Source: Clostridia bacterium
GTDB taxonomy: Bacteria; Bacillota_A; Clostridia; Oscillospirales; CAG-272
Direction: 5' to 3'
DNA: 64,000 bases
NCBI GenBank assembly: GCA_017466455.1
Contig: JAFTUD010000006.1
Location: forward strand, 1-64,000
In this document: positions 28,118 through 36,554 of the stretch, in pieces
How positions within the stretch are numbered: the first letter of the stretch is position 1
Layout: each line of letters opens with the position of its first letter
Made by a program: the position numbers and the translations under genes
The notes under the pieces: generated by a model
Database searches by the model: none
What the model was told of the DNA's origin: nothing
The model's input: only the letters and a program-made list of their open reading frames with translations

Positions 28118-29122
28118 ATGTTTAATGATAAAAAGGTCGTTTTCTCGGGCGTTCAGCCCTCGGGAAACCTGACAATAGGCAATTACCTTGGCGCAATCCG
28201 TAATTTCAGTACATTTTCCGAGGATTACCATTGCTATTATTGTGTAGTAGATATGCACGCAATCACCGTAAGGCAAAATCCCGCTGAGCTAAGGCGCAGG
28301 ACATATGAAACCCTCGCTCTTTATATGGCGTGCGGAATTGACCCCGAAAAGAATACACTGTTCGTTCAAAGCCATGTACCACAGCATGCGGAGCTTGGAT
28401 GGGTTCTTGACTGCTATACCATGTTCGGTGAGCTTTCCCGTATGACTCAGTTTAAGGATAAGAGCGCAAAGAACGCTGATAACATAAACGCAGGACTCTT
28501 TACCTATCCCGCCCTTATGGCAGCCGATATCCTTCTTTATCAAACTGAGGTTGTGCCGGTCGGTATTGACCAAAAGCAACACCTTGAGCTTGCAAGGGAC
28601 ATCGCCAACCGCTTCAATCAGGTATACGGCGAAACCTTCGTAGTGCCCGAGGGCTATATCGCTAAGGAGGGCGCGAAGATTTGCTCACTTCAAGACCCAA
28701 CAAAGAAAATGAGTAAATCCGACCCTAACGAAAACGCGGTTGTCAGAATTCTTGATAGCAAGGATGATATTATAAGAAAGTTCAAAAGGGCAGTTACCGA
28801 CTCTGATAATAAGATTATCTTTGCCGAGGATAAGCCGGGAATTTCCAATCTTCTTACAATCTACTCCTGCATGACGGGTAAATCAATCCCCGATGCCGAG
28901 AGGGAATTTGCGGGAATGGGCTATGGCGACTTCAAAATCGCAGTAGGAGAATCTCTTGCTGACGGTCTTGCCCCGGTAAGAGATGAGTTCGCAAGACTTA
29001 TGAATGATAAAGCATACCTTGAGCAGGTAATGGCAAAGGGCGCCGATGACGCCTTCCGTAGCGCAAGACGCACCATGTCCAAAGTAAAACGCAAAATCGG
29101 CTTCACCGAAATCAAAAGATAA
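28118..29122 (+). CDS. trpS: tryptophanyl-tRNA synthetase
   Basis: A 334-residue class I synthetase charging tRNA-Trp. The HIGH-type motif appears as GNLTIGNYLGA and the KMSKS loop as KKMSKSDPN. The substrate-binding stretch VVDMHAITV is also standard. Length matches the bacterial type. ACAGGAG precedes the ATG. A strong terminator follows. No T-box or other tryptophan sensor was seen upstream. Confidence 0.97.
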   Translation: MFNDKKVVFSGVQPSGNLTIGNYLGAIRNFSTFSEDYHCYYCVVDMHAITVRQNPAELRRRTYETLALYMACGIDPEKNTLFVQSHVPQHAELGWVLDCYTMFGELSRMTQFKDKSAKNADNINAGLFTYPALMAADILLYQTEVVPVGIDQKQHLELARDIANRFNQVYGETFVVPEGYIAKEGAKICSLQDPTKKMSKSDPNENAVVRILDSKDDIIRKFKRAVTDSDNKIIFAEDKPGISNLLTIYSCMTGKSIPDAEREFAGMGYGDFKIAVGESLADGLAPVRDEFARLMNDKAYLEQVMAKGADDAFRSARRTMSKVKRKIGFTEIKR

Positions 29123-29153
29123 CGCCTAATAAACACATAAACCCAAAACACAC

Positions 29154-29190
29154 AAAAAAGACACATTCCCCCGGGAATGTGTCTTTTTTT
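29154..29190. terminator. terminator after trpS
   Basis: GACACATTCC, CCCG loop, GGAATGTGTC, seven T. The flanking A-run would also serve the leftward HTH gene that ends here. Confidence 0.88.
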
Positions 29191-29398
29191 AGTTGCTTTT
29201 CGAGTGATATTCCTCAAATAAATCATTTGGCGTGCACTCTAAAATGTCACATAATGCCTTTAAGTTATCAAATTTGATAGCCTTAGTCTTATTGTTAATC
29301 ATATTGTTAAAGTTTTGATAGCTTAATCCAAGCTGAATGTATAGCCAATAACGAGTTTTCCCCTTTTCCTTTAAAATCTCAAGCACCCTTAATTTCAT
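29189..29398 (-). CDS. small Cro/CI-type repressor
   Basis: 69 residues from the ATG at 29396-29398, placed just after GAGGTG. Almost the whole protein is an HTH of the YozG/HTH_26 kind (LRVLEILKEKGKTRYWLYIQ, then the recognition segment LSYQNFNNMINNKT). It diverges from the HTH/membrane regulator at 29668. A perfect pair of 19-bp inverted operators lies in between, so it probably represses itself and the neighbouring surface-protein genes. DNA binding is inferred from fold and arrangement. Confidence 0.78.
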   Translation of the reverse strand: MKLRVLEILKEKGKTRYWLYIQLGLSYQNFNNMINNKTKAIKFDNLKALCDILECTPNDLFEEYHSKSN

Positions 29399-29419
29399 AT
29401 ACACCTCACCATGTAATCT

Positions 29420-29438
29420 ATCTTATGTATACATTATA
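29420..29438 (-). promoter_or_regulatory. operator copy 1 (19 bp) with leftward -10 box
   Basis: Contains the inner palindrome TATGTATACATA-like core. It is an exact inverted copy of 29476-29494. Its right end on the minus strand reads TATAAT, the likely -10 box of the repressor gene; the -35 box is poor. Confidence 0.65.
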
Positions 29439-29452
29439 CAGCCAAAAACCAC

Positions 29453-29481
29453 TTGACAAATAGACACATACATTATATAAT
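29453..29481 (+). promoter_or_regulatory. promoter for the HTH/membrane regulator operon
   Basis: TTGACA (29453-29458), 17 nt, TATAAT (29476-29481), a perfect consensus. The -10 box lies inside operator copy 2. Confidence 0.85.
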
Positions 29482-29494
29482 GTATACATAAGAT
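29476..29494 (+). promoter_or_regulatory. operator copy 2 (19 bp)
   Basis: Exact inverted repeat of 29420-29438 with 37 nt between copies. It spans the -10 box and predicted start site of the rightward promoter. Confidence 0.7.
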
Positions 29495-29667
29495 ATAAAG
29501 CAATACATCAACAGTAAAAATAGCTATGTTTTCGGCTTGCAATGTAAAAATCAACTAAAAGTATAGAAATACAACCTTTAGTTTATTGACTTTTCCACCG
29601 TTAGATGATATTGTGGAGTTGCAAAGGCGGAGCGAAAATAGTCCGCTTAAAGATTGGAGGAATTTTT

Positions 29668-30582
29668 ATGACACTTGGCGAAAAACTATCACAATATCGG
29701 AGAAATAAGCCGATGACACAGCAGGAGCTTGGAGAGCACTTGAATATAAGTGCGCAAGCAATTTCAAAATGGGAAAACGATTTATCCGAGCCGGATATAT
29801 CTACTCTTAAAAAATTAGCAGAGCTTTTTGATGTTTCTATGTCTGATCTTTTGGATATAGAAGAAAAAAAGGAAGAAATTCAACCGCAGGTTGTAATTAG
29901 CGAGGAGGATGTAAATGATATCACCTCAAAAATAACAGGAGCAGTAATCGGTGAAATCGGCTCATCAAAGGCACTCGGCTTTTGTGTAGACTGCGGAATT
30001 TCCGTAACAGATGATAATGTTGGTGAAACCACTCCTAAGGTTCTTTGCTCAAAATGCTGTCAAGAAAGAGAGGAGCAAAGGCAAAGAGAAATACAGGCTC
30101 AAAAAAGAGAAGAAGAAAACGCAAAGAGGCAGGAAAGCTATAACAGGTCAAGAATGCGCTTTAAGAGAAACGCAAGTATAATTACAGGACTTTGTATAGG
30201 CTTAGCAGTTCTTGTTGCTTGCATCATCGGAGTCGAGGAAACAGGCATAGGCATCGGCACAGGAATTATCCTTGCGTATATGAGCTTTGCATTTACTGCA
30301 CAAATGTTCTTTGATGGCGTTGTGAGAAATGTTCTTTTTGACCTTGCCGAAAAATCAATCCATTTCCCGGGACTTATTTTCACATTCGATATAGACGGAT
30401 TTTTGTGGCTTATCGGTATGAAGATTTTATTTGCAATTCTCGGATTCCTTGGCGCAATTCTATTTGCACTCCTCGGCTTTGTAGTTGCATTCTTTATAGC
30501 ACCATTCGTTTATCCATTCAGCCTTATTCGCCAAAATAAAGCAATAAGAGAATGTGACCTAACTGATTTTGATATGTATTGA
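29668..30582 (+). CDS. membrane-bound HTH regulator with zinc ribbon
   Basis: 304 residues from the ATG at 29668 (TTGGAGG before it); the in-frame start at 29605 has no ribosome binding site. Residues 1-70 are an XRE HTH domain (MTQQELGEHLNISAQAISKW). Residues about 110-140 hold two CxxC pairs (CVDCG and CSKCC), a possible zinc or redox site. A charged Arg/Glu-rich coiled segment follows, then hydrophobic segments at about 168-215 and 240-290, ending in a short polar tail. It looks like a one-component membrane sensor that binds DNA directly. A near-copy of its last 80 codons recurs at 32901-33140. Confidence 0.75.
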   Translation: MTLGEKLSQYRRNKPMTQQELGEHLNISAQAISKWENDLSEPDISTLKKLAELFDVSMSDLLDIEEKKEEIQPQVVISEEDVNDITSKITGAVIGEIGSSKALGFCVDCGISVTDDNVGETTPKVLCSKCCQEREEQRQREIQAQKREEENAKRQESYNRSRMRFKRNASIITGLCIGLAVLVACIIGVEETGIGIGTGIILAYMSFAFTAQMFFDGVVRNVLFDLAEKSIHFPGLIFTFDIDGFLWLIGMKILFAILGFLGAILFALLGFVVAFFIAPFVYPFSLIRQNKAIRECDLTDFDMY

Positions 30583-30613
30583 TTTTACATAATTAAAGCA
30601 TAAAGGAGAAAAT

Positions 30614-32872
30614 ATGAAAAAGTTAGTGTGCTTTTTGCTAATATTTGTTGCGTGCATTTTTCTAGTGGCGTGTGATAATACTCCCTACATTGGAGAAAAC
30701 GGAAATTGGTGGATTGGGGATGAGGATCTTGGTGTCCATGCACAAGGACCACAGGGCGAAACCGGTGAAAAGGGCAATGATGGAAAAGACGGCGAGGGCG
30801 TTATTGTAACGGATATAAGGGTAAGCACCGAAGGCTTGATTGATTCCTACACGATATACTTTTCCGACGGAACAACTACAACTTTGACCGTAACCAACGG
30901 AGAAAAGGGTGATAAGGGTAACCCCGGCTATAATGGAGATACACCTTATATAGGCAAAAACGGAAACTGGTGGATTGGCACGAAGGATACGGGCGTTCTT
31001 GCTGATTATTCAGGGGACGGAAGAAAAATAAGCGATGGTCTTTTCTTTGAAATAATTTCCATAAATGGCGTGGCAGGCATGGTCGTTACTGAATACGAGG
31101 GAACTGACACGGATGTTGTTATCCCTAACTATGTTGGTGCAGTACCTGTTATCGCAATCGCAAGAGAGGCATTTGAGGATAATACCAAAATAACATCGGT
31201 TACGTTCTCTAAGAATATTGTGTATCTTGAAGAATATGTATTTGAAGGCTGTACCGCACTTGCAAGCGTTGATTTCAACGGCTCGCAAATAGAGAGTATT
31301 CCAAACTATGCCTTTAGCAAAACAGCTTTGACCGGCATTGAATTGCCTTCGCAGACCACACATCTTGGTAATTATGCCTTCTATCAAACATATCTTACAG
31401 AAATAAATTACGAAAACATAACTTATTTTGGAAGCTATTGTCTTTATAATTATTTCGGTCATCGCGGCGACTACGTGTATCTCAACAGTAATGTTGAATA
31501 TGTTGGCTCAAATGCCTTTAGCGGAGTGTTCGTGTTTGCCGAGCACGCAAGCAAACCGGTGGAATGGGCGACCGACATCGCAGGAACAAGCGGGCTGTGG
31601 TCATACGTAACCTACGGTTGCCAAAAAAATGATGATTATATTTATACTACCGATGGAATAAATGCCACTGTTCATTACTATATAGGAAACGAAAAACGCA
31701 TACAAATTCCTAATAGAATAGAATATTATGACGTTACAAGAATTGGCTATGGCTTTGGTTCTATTGGCAAAAATAGATGTTACTTGTATGAAGAGCTTTT
31801 GGAAGAAAATAAAATAAGCTATTCTGATTGCATATCCGCACTTACAATGCTTGAGGAAGTCAAAATTCCGCAGGGAGTTGCCGAGATTGATTACGGGGCA
31901 TTTTTCAGTGCCGGAACAATGGTGTTTGTCCCAAAAACCGTAACTAAAATGAGTTACGTAAGCTACGATGACTTTTGGATATCCAGATATTATGCATTTG
32001 AGGCGAATACATATCCAACCTTTTATGAAGGCTTTATATCAACTGATGATGTTATGTCTTCAACAACATGGCTTGACAAGCTCAGAGCCTCACTTGATAT
32101 TTCTCCTGATAAGGTAAAATATAATCCCGAAAACAAATGCTATTATTATAACGAAGCGATAGGCTATTCTTTACTTGCCTCAATGGATTATACAAGCGAA
32201 ACACTTGTAATAAGTTCAACATTTGATGGCTCAAATGTTTATACCATTCGCTCAAATGCAATAGCAGGCTTGGAACATACAAAAATCATAAAAATCGAGG
32301 ACGGTATTACAAAGATACAGGGTAAGGCATTCAGAGATATTGACGATGTTCTGTTTGTTTACATTCCCGATTCTGTGAGCGTTATAAACGCATATGGCTT
32401 TAACAGTATCGACTGCAATAATTATTTAGTCGAAGCAGATAGTAAGCCAAGCGAATGGGATTCCTATTGGAACGGAAGTAATTCGAGTCTAAATGTTCAT
32501 TATTCTATTGATCAAAACATTAACTATAAAGATGGCTTTATTTATACCGCCAATCCAAGTCACGCAACGCTTATAAAATATATCGGCTCATCAACCACCG
32601 TGAAAATCCCACGAACAATAGACGGCGTTACAGTAAGAGAAATAAAGGCGGACTTTTTCAGCGGTAGTGGAACTCGTTATTTCTATATTCCAACCACCGT
32701 TAATAAAATAGAAAGCAAGGCGTTTGTAAACACCTCCTCCTCAACCTTCTATTTCTATTGCGAGATTGATGCACAACCAAGCACTTGGGCGAGCGATTTT
32801 TATTACAACTCTTATTACGGCTCAACCTCAAATTATAGAACGCTTTATTGGTCACGAGAGCTTGACTATTAA
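30614..32872 (+). CDS. collagen-like and BspA-LRR surface lipoprotein
   Basis: A 752-residue lipoprotein. The signal peptide ends in the lipobox LVAC (Cys20). Residues 24-135 contain two copies of PYIG(E/K)NGNWWIG flanking collagen-like Gly-x-y stretches (GPQGETGEKGNDGKDG and GEKGDKGNPGYNG). Residues about 150-750 hold scattered LRR_5/BspA repeats (FEDNTKITSVTF, FEGCTALASVDF, IPDSVSVINAYGF). The arrangement suggests a rod-like stalk carrying an adhesive LRR region on the cell surface. It lies 32 nt after the membrane HTH regulator, with AAAGGAG, and is probably in the same operon. Ligand unknown. Confidence 0.82.
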   Translation: MKKLVCFLLIFVACIFLVACDNTPYIGENGNWWIGDEDLGVHAQGPQGETGEKGNDGKDGEGVIVTDIRVSTEGLIDSYTIYFSDGTTTTLTVTNGEKGDKGNPGYNGDTPYIGKNGNWWIGTKDTGVLADYSGDGRKISDGLFFEIISINGVAGMVVTEYEGTDTDVVIPNYVGAVPVIAIAREAFEDNTKITSVTFSKNIVYLEEYVFEGCTALASVDFNGSQIESIPNYAFSKTALTGIELPSQTTHLGNYAFYQTYLTEINYENITYFGSYCLYNYFGHRGDYVYLNSNVEYVGSNAFSGVFVFAEHASKPVEWATDIAGTSGLWSYVTYGCQKNDDYIYTTDGINATVHYYIGNEKRIQIPNRIEYYDVTRIGYGFGSIGKNRCYLYEELLEENKISYSDCISALTMLEEVKIPQGVAEIDYGAFFSAGTMVFVPKTVTKMSYVSYDDFWISRYYAFEANTYPTFYEGFISTDDVMSSTTWLDKLRASLDISPDKVKYNPENKCYYYNEAIGYSLLASMDYTSETLVISSTFDGSNVYTIRSNAIAGLEHTKIIKIEDGITKIQGKAFRDIDDVLFVYIPDSVSVINAYGFNSIDCNNYLVEADSKPSEWDSYWNGSNSSLNVHYSIDQNINYKDGFIYTANPSHATLIKYIGSSTTVKIPRTIDGVTVREIKADFFSGSGTRYFYIPTTVNKIESKAFVNTSSSTFYFYCEIDAQPSTWASDFYYNSYYGSTSNYRTLYWSRELDY

Positions 32873-32900
32873 TAATTTCATAAACAACAAAAGGTCACAT

Positions 32901-33140
32901 CTTGCCGAAAAATCAATCCATTTCCCGGGACTTATTTTCACATTCGATATAGACGGATTTTTGTGGCTTATCGGTATGAAGATCCTTTTCGGCATTCTCG
33001 GATTCTTGGGAGCAATCTTGTTTGCAATTCTCGGCTTTGTGGTTGCATTCTTTATAGCCCCATTCGTTTATCCATTCAGCCTTATCCGTCAAAACCAAGC
33101 AATAAGCGAGTGCGATACGGCCGAATTCGATATATTCTAA
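32901..33140 (+). pseudogene. duplicated 3' fragment of the membrane HTH regulator
   Basis: This 240-bp block matches 30343-30582 codon for codon with no gap. The first 83 nt are identical, then the copies diverge, mostly at third positions, and end in different stop codons. The fragment encodes the last 79 residues of the regulator (AEKSIHFPGLIFTFDIDGF onward) but has no start codon or ribosome binding site of its own. The reading frame runs upstream out of frame with the lipoprotein gene. It is most simply a remnant from a duplication or recombination. Confidence 0.75.
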
Positions 33141-33196
33141 TTACATAAAAAAGCCAATCGGCTTAAAATAAAACATAAAACACAAAGGAGCAAAAA

Positions 33197-35059
33197 ATGA
33201 AAAAAGTATTATTATTAATTACGGCACTCTTACTTTCCTTGATTCTTATTGTTGGCTGTGGTTCGGAAGAATCATCAAGTTCATCAAGCGAGGAATCATC
33301 AAATGAAGAACAATCTTCAAGCGAGAAAGAATCAAATTCAGAAACAAACGACGAAACTCAAAGCGCAACCCCTGTGAAATACACAATTAAGTGGTTCGAT
33401 GAACTTGGAAACTTGTTAAAGAGCGAGTCGGTTATAGAGGGTGAGACTCCGTCTTTTAACTATTCAATTGAAGATACTGCTGAGTGGGACTACACCGCAA
33501 AAGGTTGGAGTAAAACCAACGGCGGAAGTGTATTGAGTAGTATACCAAGTGCAACAGAAGACGCTTCCTATTATTTCATTGTAGAAAAGGTAAAGCAAAA
33601 ATATACCGTTACATTCAATTCTAACGGCGGTAGCGCAGTTCAATCGCAAACTGTCGAGTATGGTGCACTTGCAAACGAACCCGAAACACCAAAATTTGAC
33701 GGACATAAATTTATGGGTTGGTATAAAGATTTAAACGGAACTAACAACGTTGATTTTGGTTCTCCAATAACAGGAAATACTGAATATTTTGCTATTTGGA
33801 ATACAAGTGTTGATGTAAAAGCATTGCTTAGCACTTTGCTTAGCGGATATAAAGTAAATCCATATAGTTACCTTCCCGAGAGTATGCGCCCCGATTTTAG
33901 CGCTAATTTGGTTGATGAAGAGGACATTGTAAGTGATTACTCAAACTTTGTTAATGTTTCTAATGTTACCTACGGATACGGTGAACAATATCATATGATT
34001 CTTGATAATATACAACAGTCACAAACATTCTTTAATGTATTGACAGTTGTAGAAAGTATTTCAACCGCATCAATTACAGCATTCAATAACTACATTGATA
34101 AAAATCCTGCAAGCACAGCGCACTACAACTTTGAAAGCGGTATTTATAACATCACTATTGATGTTGATGATGAAACAATCTTTTATGTGGTTGACTATAC
34201 CGCAGATATTCCTGTATTGGGCAACCAAACTGTTCAAATAGCACTATCTATGAATATCGAAACGAGCGAAAAAACAGTTAGAATACAACTTGGCGATGCT
34301 AATGCTCTTGCATATACTGTTACTGAAAATTCATATGAATTTGCTATAAAATATTTGGGTGTTCGACGCGCAATGTTCTCAGTTTACGAAAATACTGATG
34401 GAACAGTTAATGGCTCAATTTACGAGTATCTTACCGCTGCCGGTGTAGAAGTAGCAAGTTGCGCGGAATTCTATATTACAGACGACTATGTGTCCGTTGT
34501 TGGAAACAAAGCAAATGGAATGATAGGCTTTACAGGAACTATAGTTGAACTTTATGATGCCAACACCGGAAAACTCTTAGGATATGAAGTTAGTGAAACC
34601 CTTTCGGCAATAAAATACGATACCTTGTGGTTTAACTTGAGTGATATTGATGGTATCAATTCAATAAAATATCAACCTAAGGACGAAGATAACGATGCAA
34701 AGTTCTTTGTAAACGGTTCGTCAAGTGCTTGGCAAGCAAAGAAGGTTCTTCTTTCAAGACGCTTTGACATTGAATTTAGAACACAGTATGTTTATTCCTA
34801 TGATGCAACCGAGGAAGAATATGTTGTTCACGAAGTTCAAGTTCCTATGATATTTGTTCAAGAAAATAACTATGATACATTTGTAAGCGATGTAAAATCA
34901 ACTAACAATGTAACAATAAGCGTTGGCGTGTCTGATGACGACCTTGACCAACTTCTTGCCGATTATGACGAAATGATTCCCGAATTCATAGAGAATAAAG
35001 AAAATATGAGTGCTGATGTAATTATTGCATTCCTCGGCGACAAAATTGTATTCGATTAA
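33197..35059 (+). CDS. lipoprotein with InlB-type (Listeria-Bacteroides) repeat
   Basis: A 620-residue protein. The signal peptide ends in the lipobox IVGC (Cys about 21), followed by a low-complexity Ser/Glu linker to about residue 55. Residues 60-130 hold a degenerate repeat (IKWFDELGNLLKSE). Residues 135-205 hold a clear InlB B-repeat (YTVTFNSNGGSAVQSQ ... KFMGWYKDLNG). The remaining 400 residues are not assigned and look like a beta-rich extracellular domain. The name lipoprotein of unknown function is safe; adhesion is inferred from the repeat. AAAGGAGC precedes the ATG, and a strong terminator follows. Confidence 0.8.
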   Translation: MKKVLLLITALLLSLILIVGCGSEESSSSSSEESSNEEQSSSEKESNSETNDETQSATPVKYTIKWFDELGNLLKSESVIEGETPSFNYSIEDTAEWDYTAKGWSKTNGGSVLSSIPSATEDASYYFIVEKVKQKYTVTFNSNGGSAVQSQTVEYGALANEPETPKFDGHKFMGWYKDLNGTNNVDFGSPITGNTEYFAIWNTSVDVKALLSTLLSGYKVNPYSYLPESMRPDFSANLVDEEDIVSDYSNFVNVSNVTYGYGEQYHMILDNIQQSQTFFNVLTVVESISTASITAFNNYIDKNPASTAHYNFESGIYNITIDVDDETIFYVVDYTADIPVLGNQTVQIALSMNIETSEKTVRIQLGDANALAYTVTENSYEFAIKYLGVRRAMFSVYENTDGTVNGSIYEYLTAAGVEVASCAEFYITDDYVSVVGNKANGMIGFTGTIVELYDANTGKLLGYEVSETLSAIKYDTLWFNLSDIDGINSIKYQPKDEDNDAKFFVNGSSSAWQAKKVLLSRRFDIEFRTQYVYSYDATEEEYVVHEVQVPMIFVQENNYDTFVSDVKSTNNVTISVGVSDDDLDQLLADYDEMIPEFIENKENMSADVIIAFLGDKIVFD

Positions 35060-35068
35060 GTTCCCATA

Positions 35069-35103
35069 AAACAAAACCACTATTTTAATAGTGGTTTTGT
35101 TAT
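35069..35103 (+). terminator. terminator after the InlB-repeat lipoprotein
   Basis: AAAACCACTAT, TTTA loop, ATAGTGGTTTT with A- and T-rich ends. Confidence 0.85.
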
Positions 35104-35112
35104 TAAATCATT

Positions 35113-35138
35113 CCGCACTCCGCACTCCGAACTCCGCA
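35113..35138. repeat. short 7-bp tandem repeat
   Basis: CCGCACT twice, CCGAACT once and CCGCAT, four near-identical units in 26 bp between two convergent terminators. Possibly a slipped-strand or small interspersed repeat. Confidence 0.6.
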
Positions 35139-35142
35139 TTTC

Positions 35143-35169
35143 AAAAGGGCAGTTGTAAACTGCCCTTTT
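35143..35169 (-). terminator. terminator of ychF
   Basis: AAAAGGGCAGTT, GTA loop, AACTGCCCTTTT, abutting the ychF stop codon. Confidence 0.8.
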
Positions 35170-35171
35170 GA

Positions 35172-36266
35172 TTATACATTAAATCTAAACAAAACTACAT
35201 CGCCGTCGGCAACAACATATTCCTTGCCCTCGGAGCGTACAAGTCCCTTTTCCTTTGCAACAGCCATTGATCCACACGCCATAAGGTCATCAAAGGAAAC
35301 GATCTCCGCACGGATAAATCCACGCTCAAAATCGGAGTGAATTTTGCCCGCCGCCTGCGGAGCCTTAGTGCCTTTGACAATTGTCCAAGCGCGCACCTCT
35401 TGCGGTCCTGCTGTAAGATAGCTGATAAGACCAAGTAGAGAATAGCTTGCCTTGATTAGCCTGTCAAGACCGCTTTCCTCAATTCCAAGGTCACTAAGGA
35501 ACATTTCCCTGTCTTCATCATCAAGCTCGGCAATTTGAGCCTCAATTTCGGCGCAAACGGGAATAACCTCGCTTCTTTCCGTCTTAGCAAACTCAACAAC
35601 GCTTTGATAATGCTTGTGCTGACTAAGATCACTGCCTATATCACTCTCACTAATGTTAGCGGCATAAATAACAGGCTTAATGGTAAGTAAGGCAACATCG
35701 CCCATCATTTCCATTTCTTCCTCGGTGTAGTCAAGCGAGCGCGCGGTCTTACCGTCAAGAAGCGCTTCATGTACCCTCTCAAAAAGCTCAACCTTAGGAG
35801 CAAGAGTCTTATCACCCTTCATAGCCTTCTTAACCGCATCAATTCTGCGCTCAATAATCTCAATATCCGAGAAAATAAGCTCCAAATTTATCGTTTCAAC
35901 ATCACGAAGCGGGTCAACACCGCCATCAACATGTATAATGTCATTGTTTTCAAAGCAACGAACAACATGCACAATAGCATCAACCTCACGAATGTGAGAA
36001 AGAAATTTGTTTCCAAGACCCTCACCCTTGGAGGCGCCTCTTACAAGTCCTGCAATATCAACAAATTCAATCATAGCAGGAGTATATTTTTCAGGGTTAT
36101 ACATCTTAGCAAGCTCATCAAGGCGAGAGTCTGGCACAGGCACAACACCTACATTCGGCTCAATAGTGCAAAAGGGATAGTTCGCACTTTGCGCTCCTGC
36201 ATTAGTCAAAGCATTAAAAAGTGTGCTTTTGCCGACATTAGGCAATCCAACAATACCAAGCTTCAT
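35172..36266 (-). CDS. ychF: redox-regulated ATPase YchF (OBG family)
   Basis: A 364-residue P-loop protein. [17 protein letters not shown] is the Walker A region. [20 protein letters not shown] covers the G3/switch region, and a TGS domain ends it ([15 protein letters not shown]). YchF prefers ATP over GTP and binds ribosomes; it is linked to stress and translation quality control. Transcribed alone, leftward, with its own terminator. Confidence 0.96.
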   Translation of the reverse strand: MKLGIVGLPNVGKSTLFNALTNAGAQSANYPFCTIEPNVGVVPVPDSRLDELAKMYNPEKYTPAMIEFVDIAGLVRGASKGEGLGNKFLSHIREVDAIVHVVRCFENNDIIHVDGGVDPLRDVETINLELIFSDIEIIERRIDAVKKAMKGDKTLAPKVELFERVHEALLDGKTARSLDYTEEEMEMMGDVALLTIKPVIYAANISESDIGSDLSQHKHYQSVVEFAKTERSEVIPVCAEIEAQIAELDDEDREMFLSDLGIEESGLDRLIKASYSLLGLISYLTAGPQEVRAWTIVKGTKAPQAAGKIHSDFERGFIRAEIVSFDDLMACGSMAVAKEKGLVRSEGKEYVVADGDVVLFRFNV

Positions 36267-36413
36267 AAAAAATACCTCTTATATAATATGTAATAATTTC
36301 AACCTACATTTTACATTATTTTAATGAAATTATCAAGTAGTAAGGAGAAATTTGCGTAAAAATAATGAAAAATTATCAAAATAATGTAAAAGAGGTGAAA
36401 TTTTAAGTATATG

Positions 36414-36441
36414 TTCACATAATGTTCACAAAACCATCACA
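36414..36441 (+). promoter_or_regulatory. PhoP-like direct repeats (TTCACA, 11-bp period)
   Basis: TTCACA at 36414-36419 and 36425-36430 and ATCACA at 36436-36441, each separated by 5 nt. A weaker TTAAGT lies 11 bp before the first. PhoB/PhoP-type response regulators bind tandem six-base boxes with an 11-bp period. Located about 58 bp before the -35 box of the response-regulator gene. Confidence 0.6.
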
Positions 36442-36498
36442 TTCATATATTAAAATTAAACAAATCAAATATTTTTGGAAATAATTTGTTAATAAATA

Positions 36499-36527
36499 TT
36501 TACAAATATGAAAAAGTATGTTAAAAT
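36499..36527 (+). promoter_or_regulatory. promoter of the response regulator gene
   Basis: TTTACA (36499-36504), 17 nt, TAAAAT (36522-36527). Confidence 0.65.
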
Positions 36528-36554
36528 ACGAGGGACAAAACAGGAGGAACGAAA

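Noticed and set aside
32766..33140. 124-codon ORF over the duplicated fragment as a functional gene
   Set aside because: The first 45 codons overlap the lipoprotein gene in another frame and there is no ribosome binding site; the remainder is the copied fragment.
35113..35138. CRISPR-like repeats
   Set aside because: Units are 7 bp, directly adjacent and without spacers; a simple tandem repeat.
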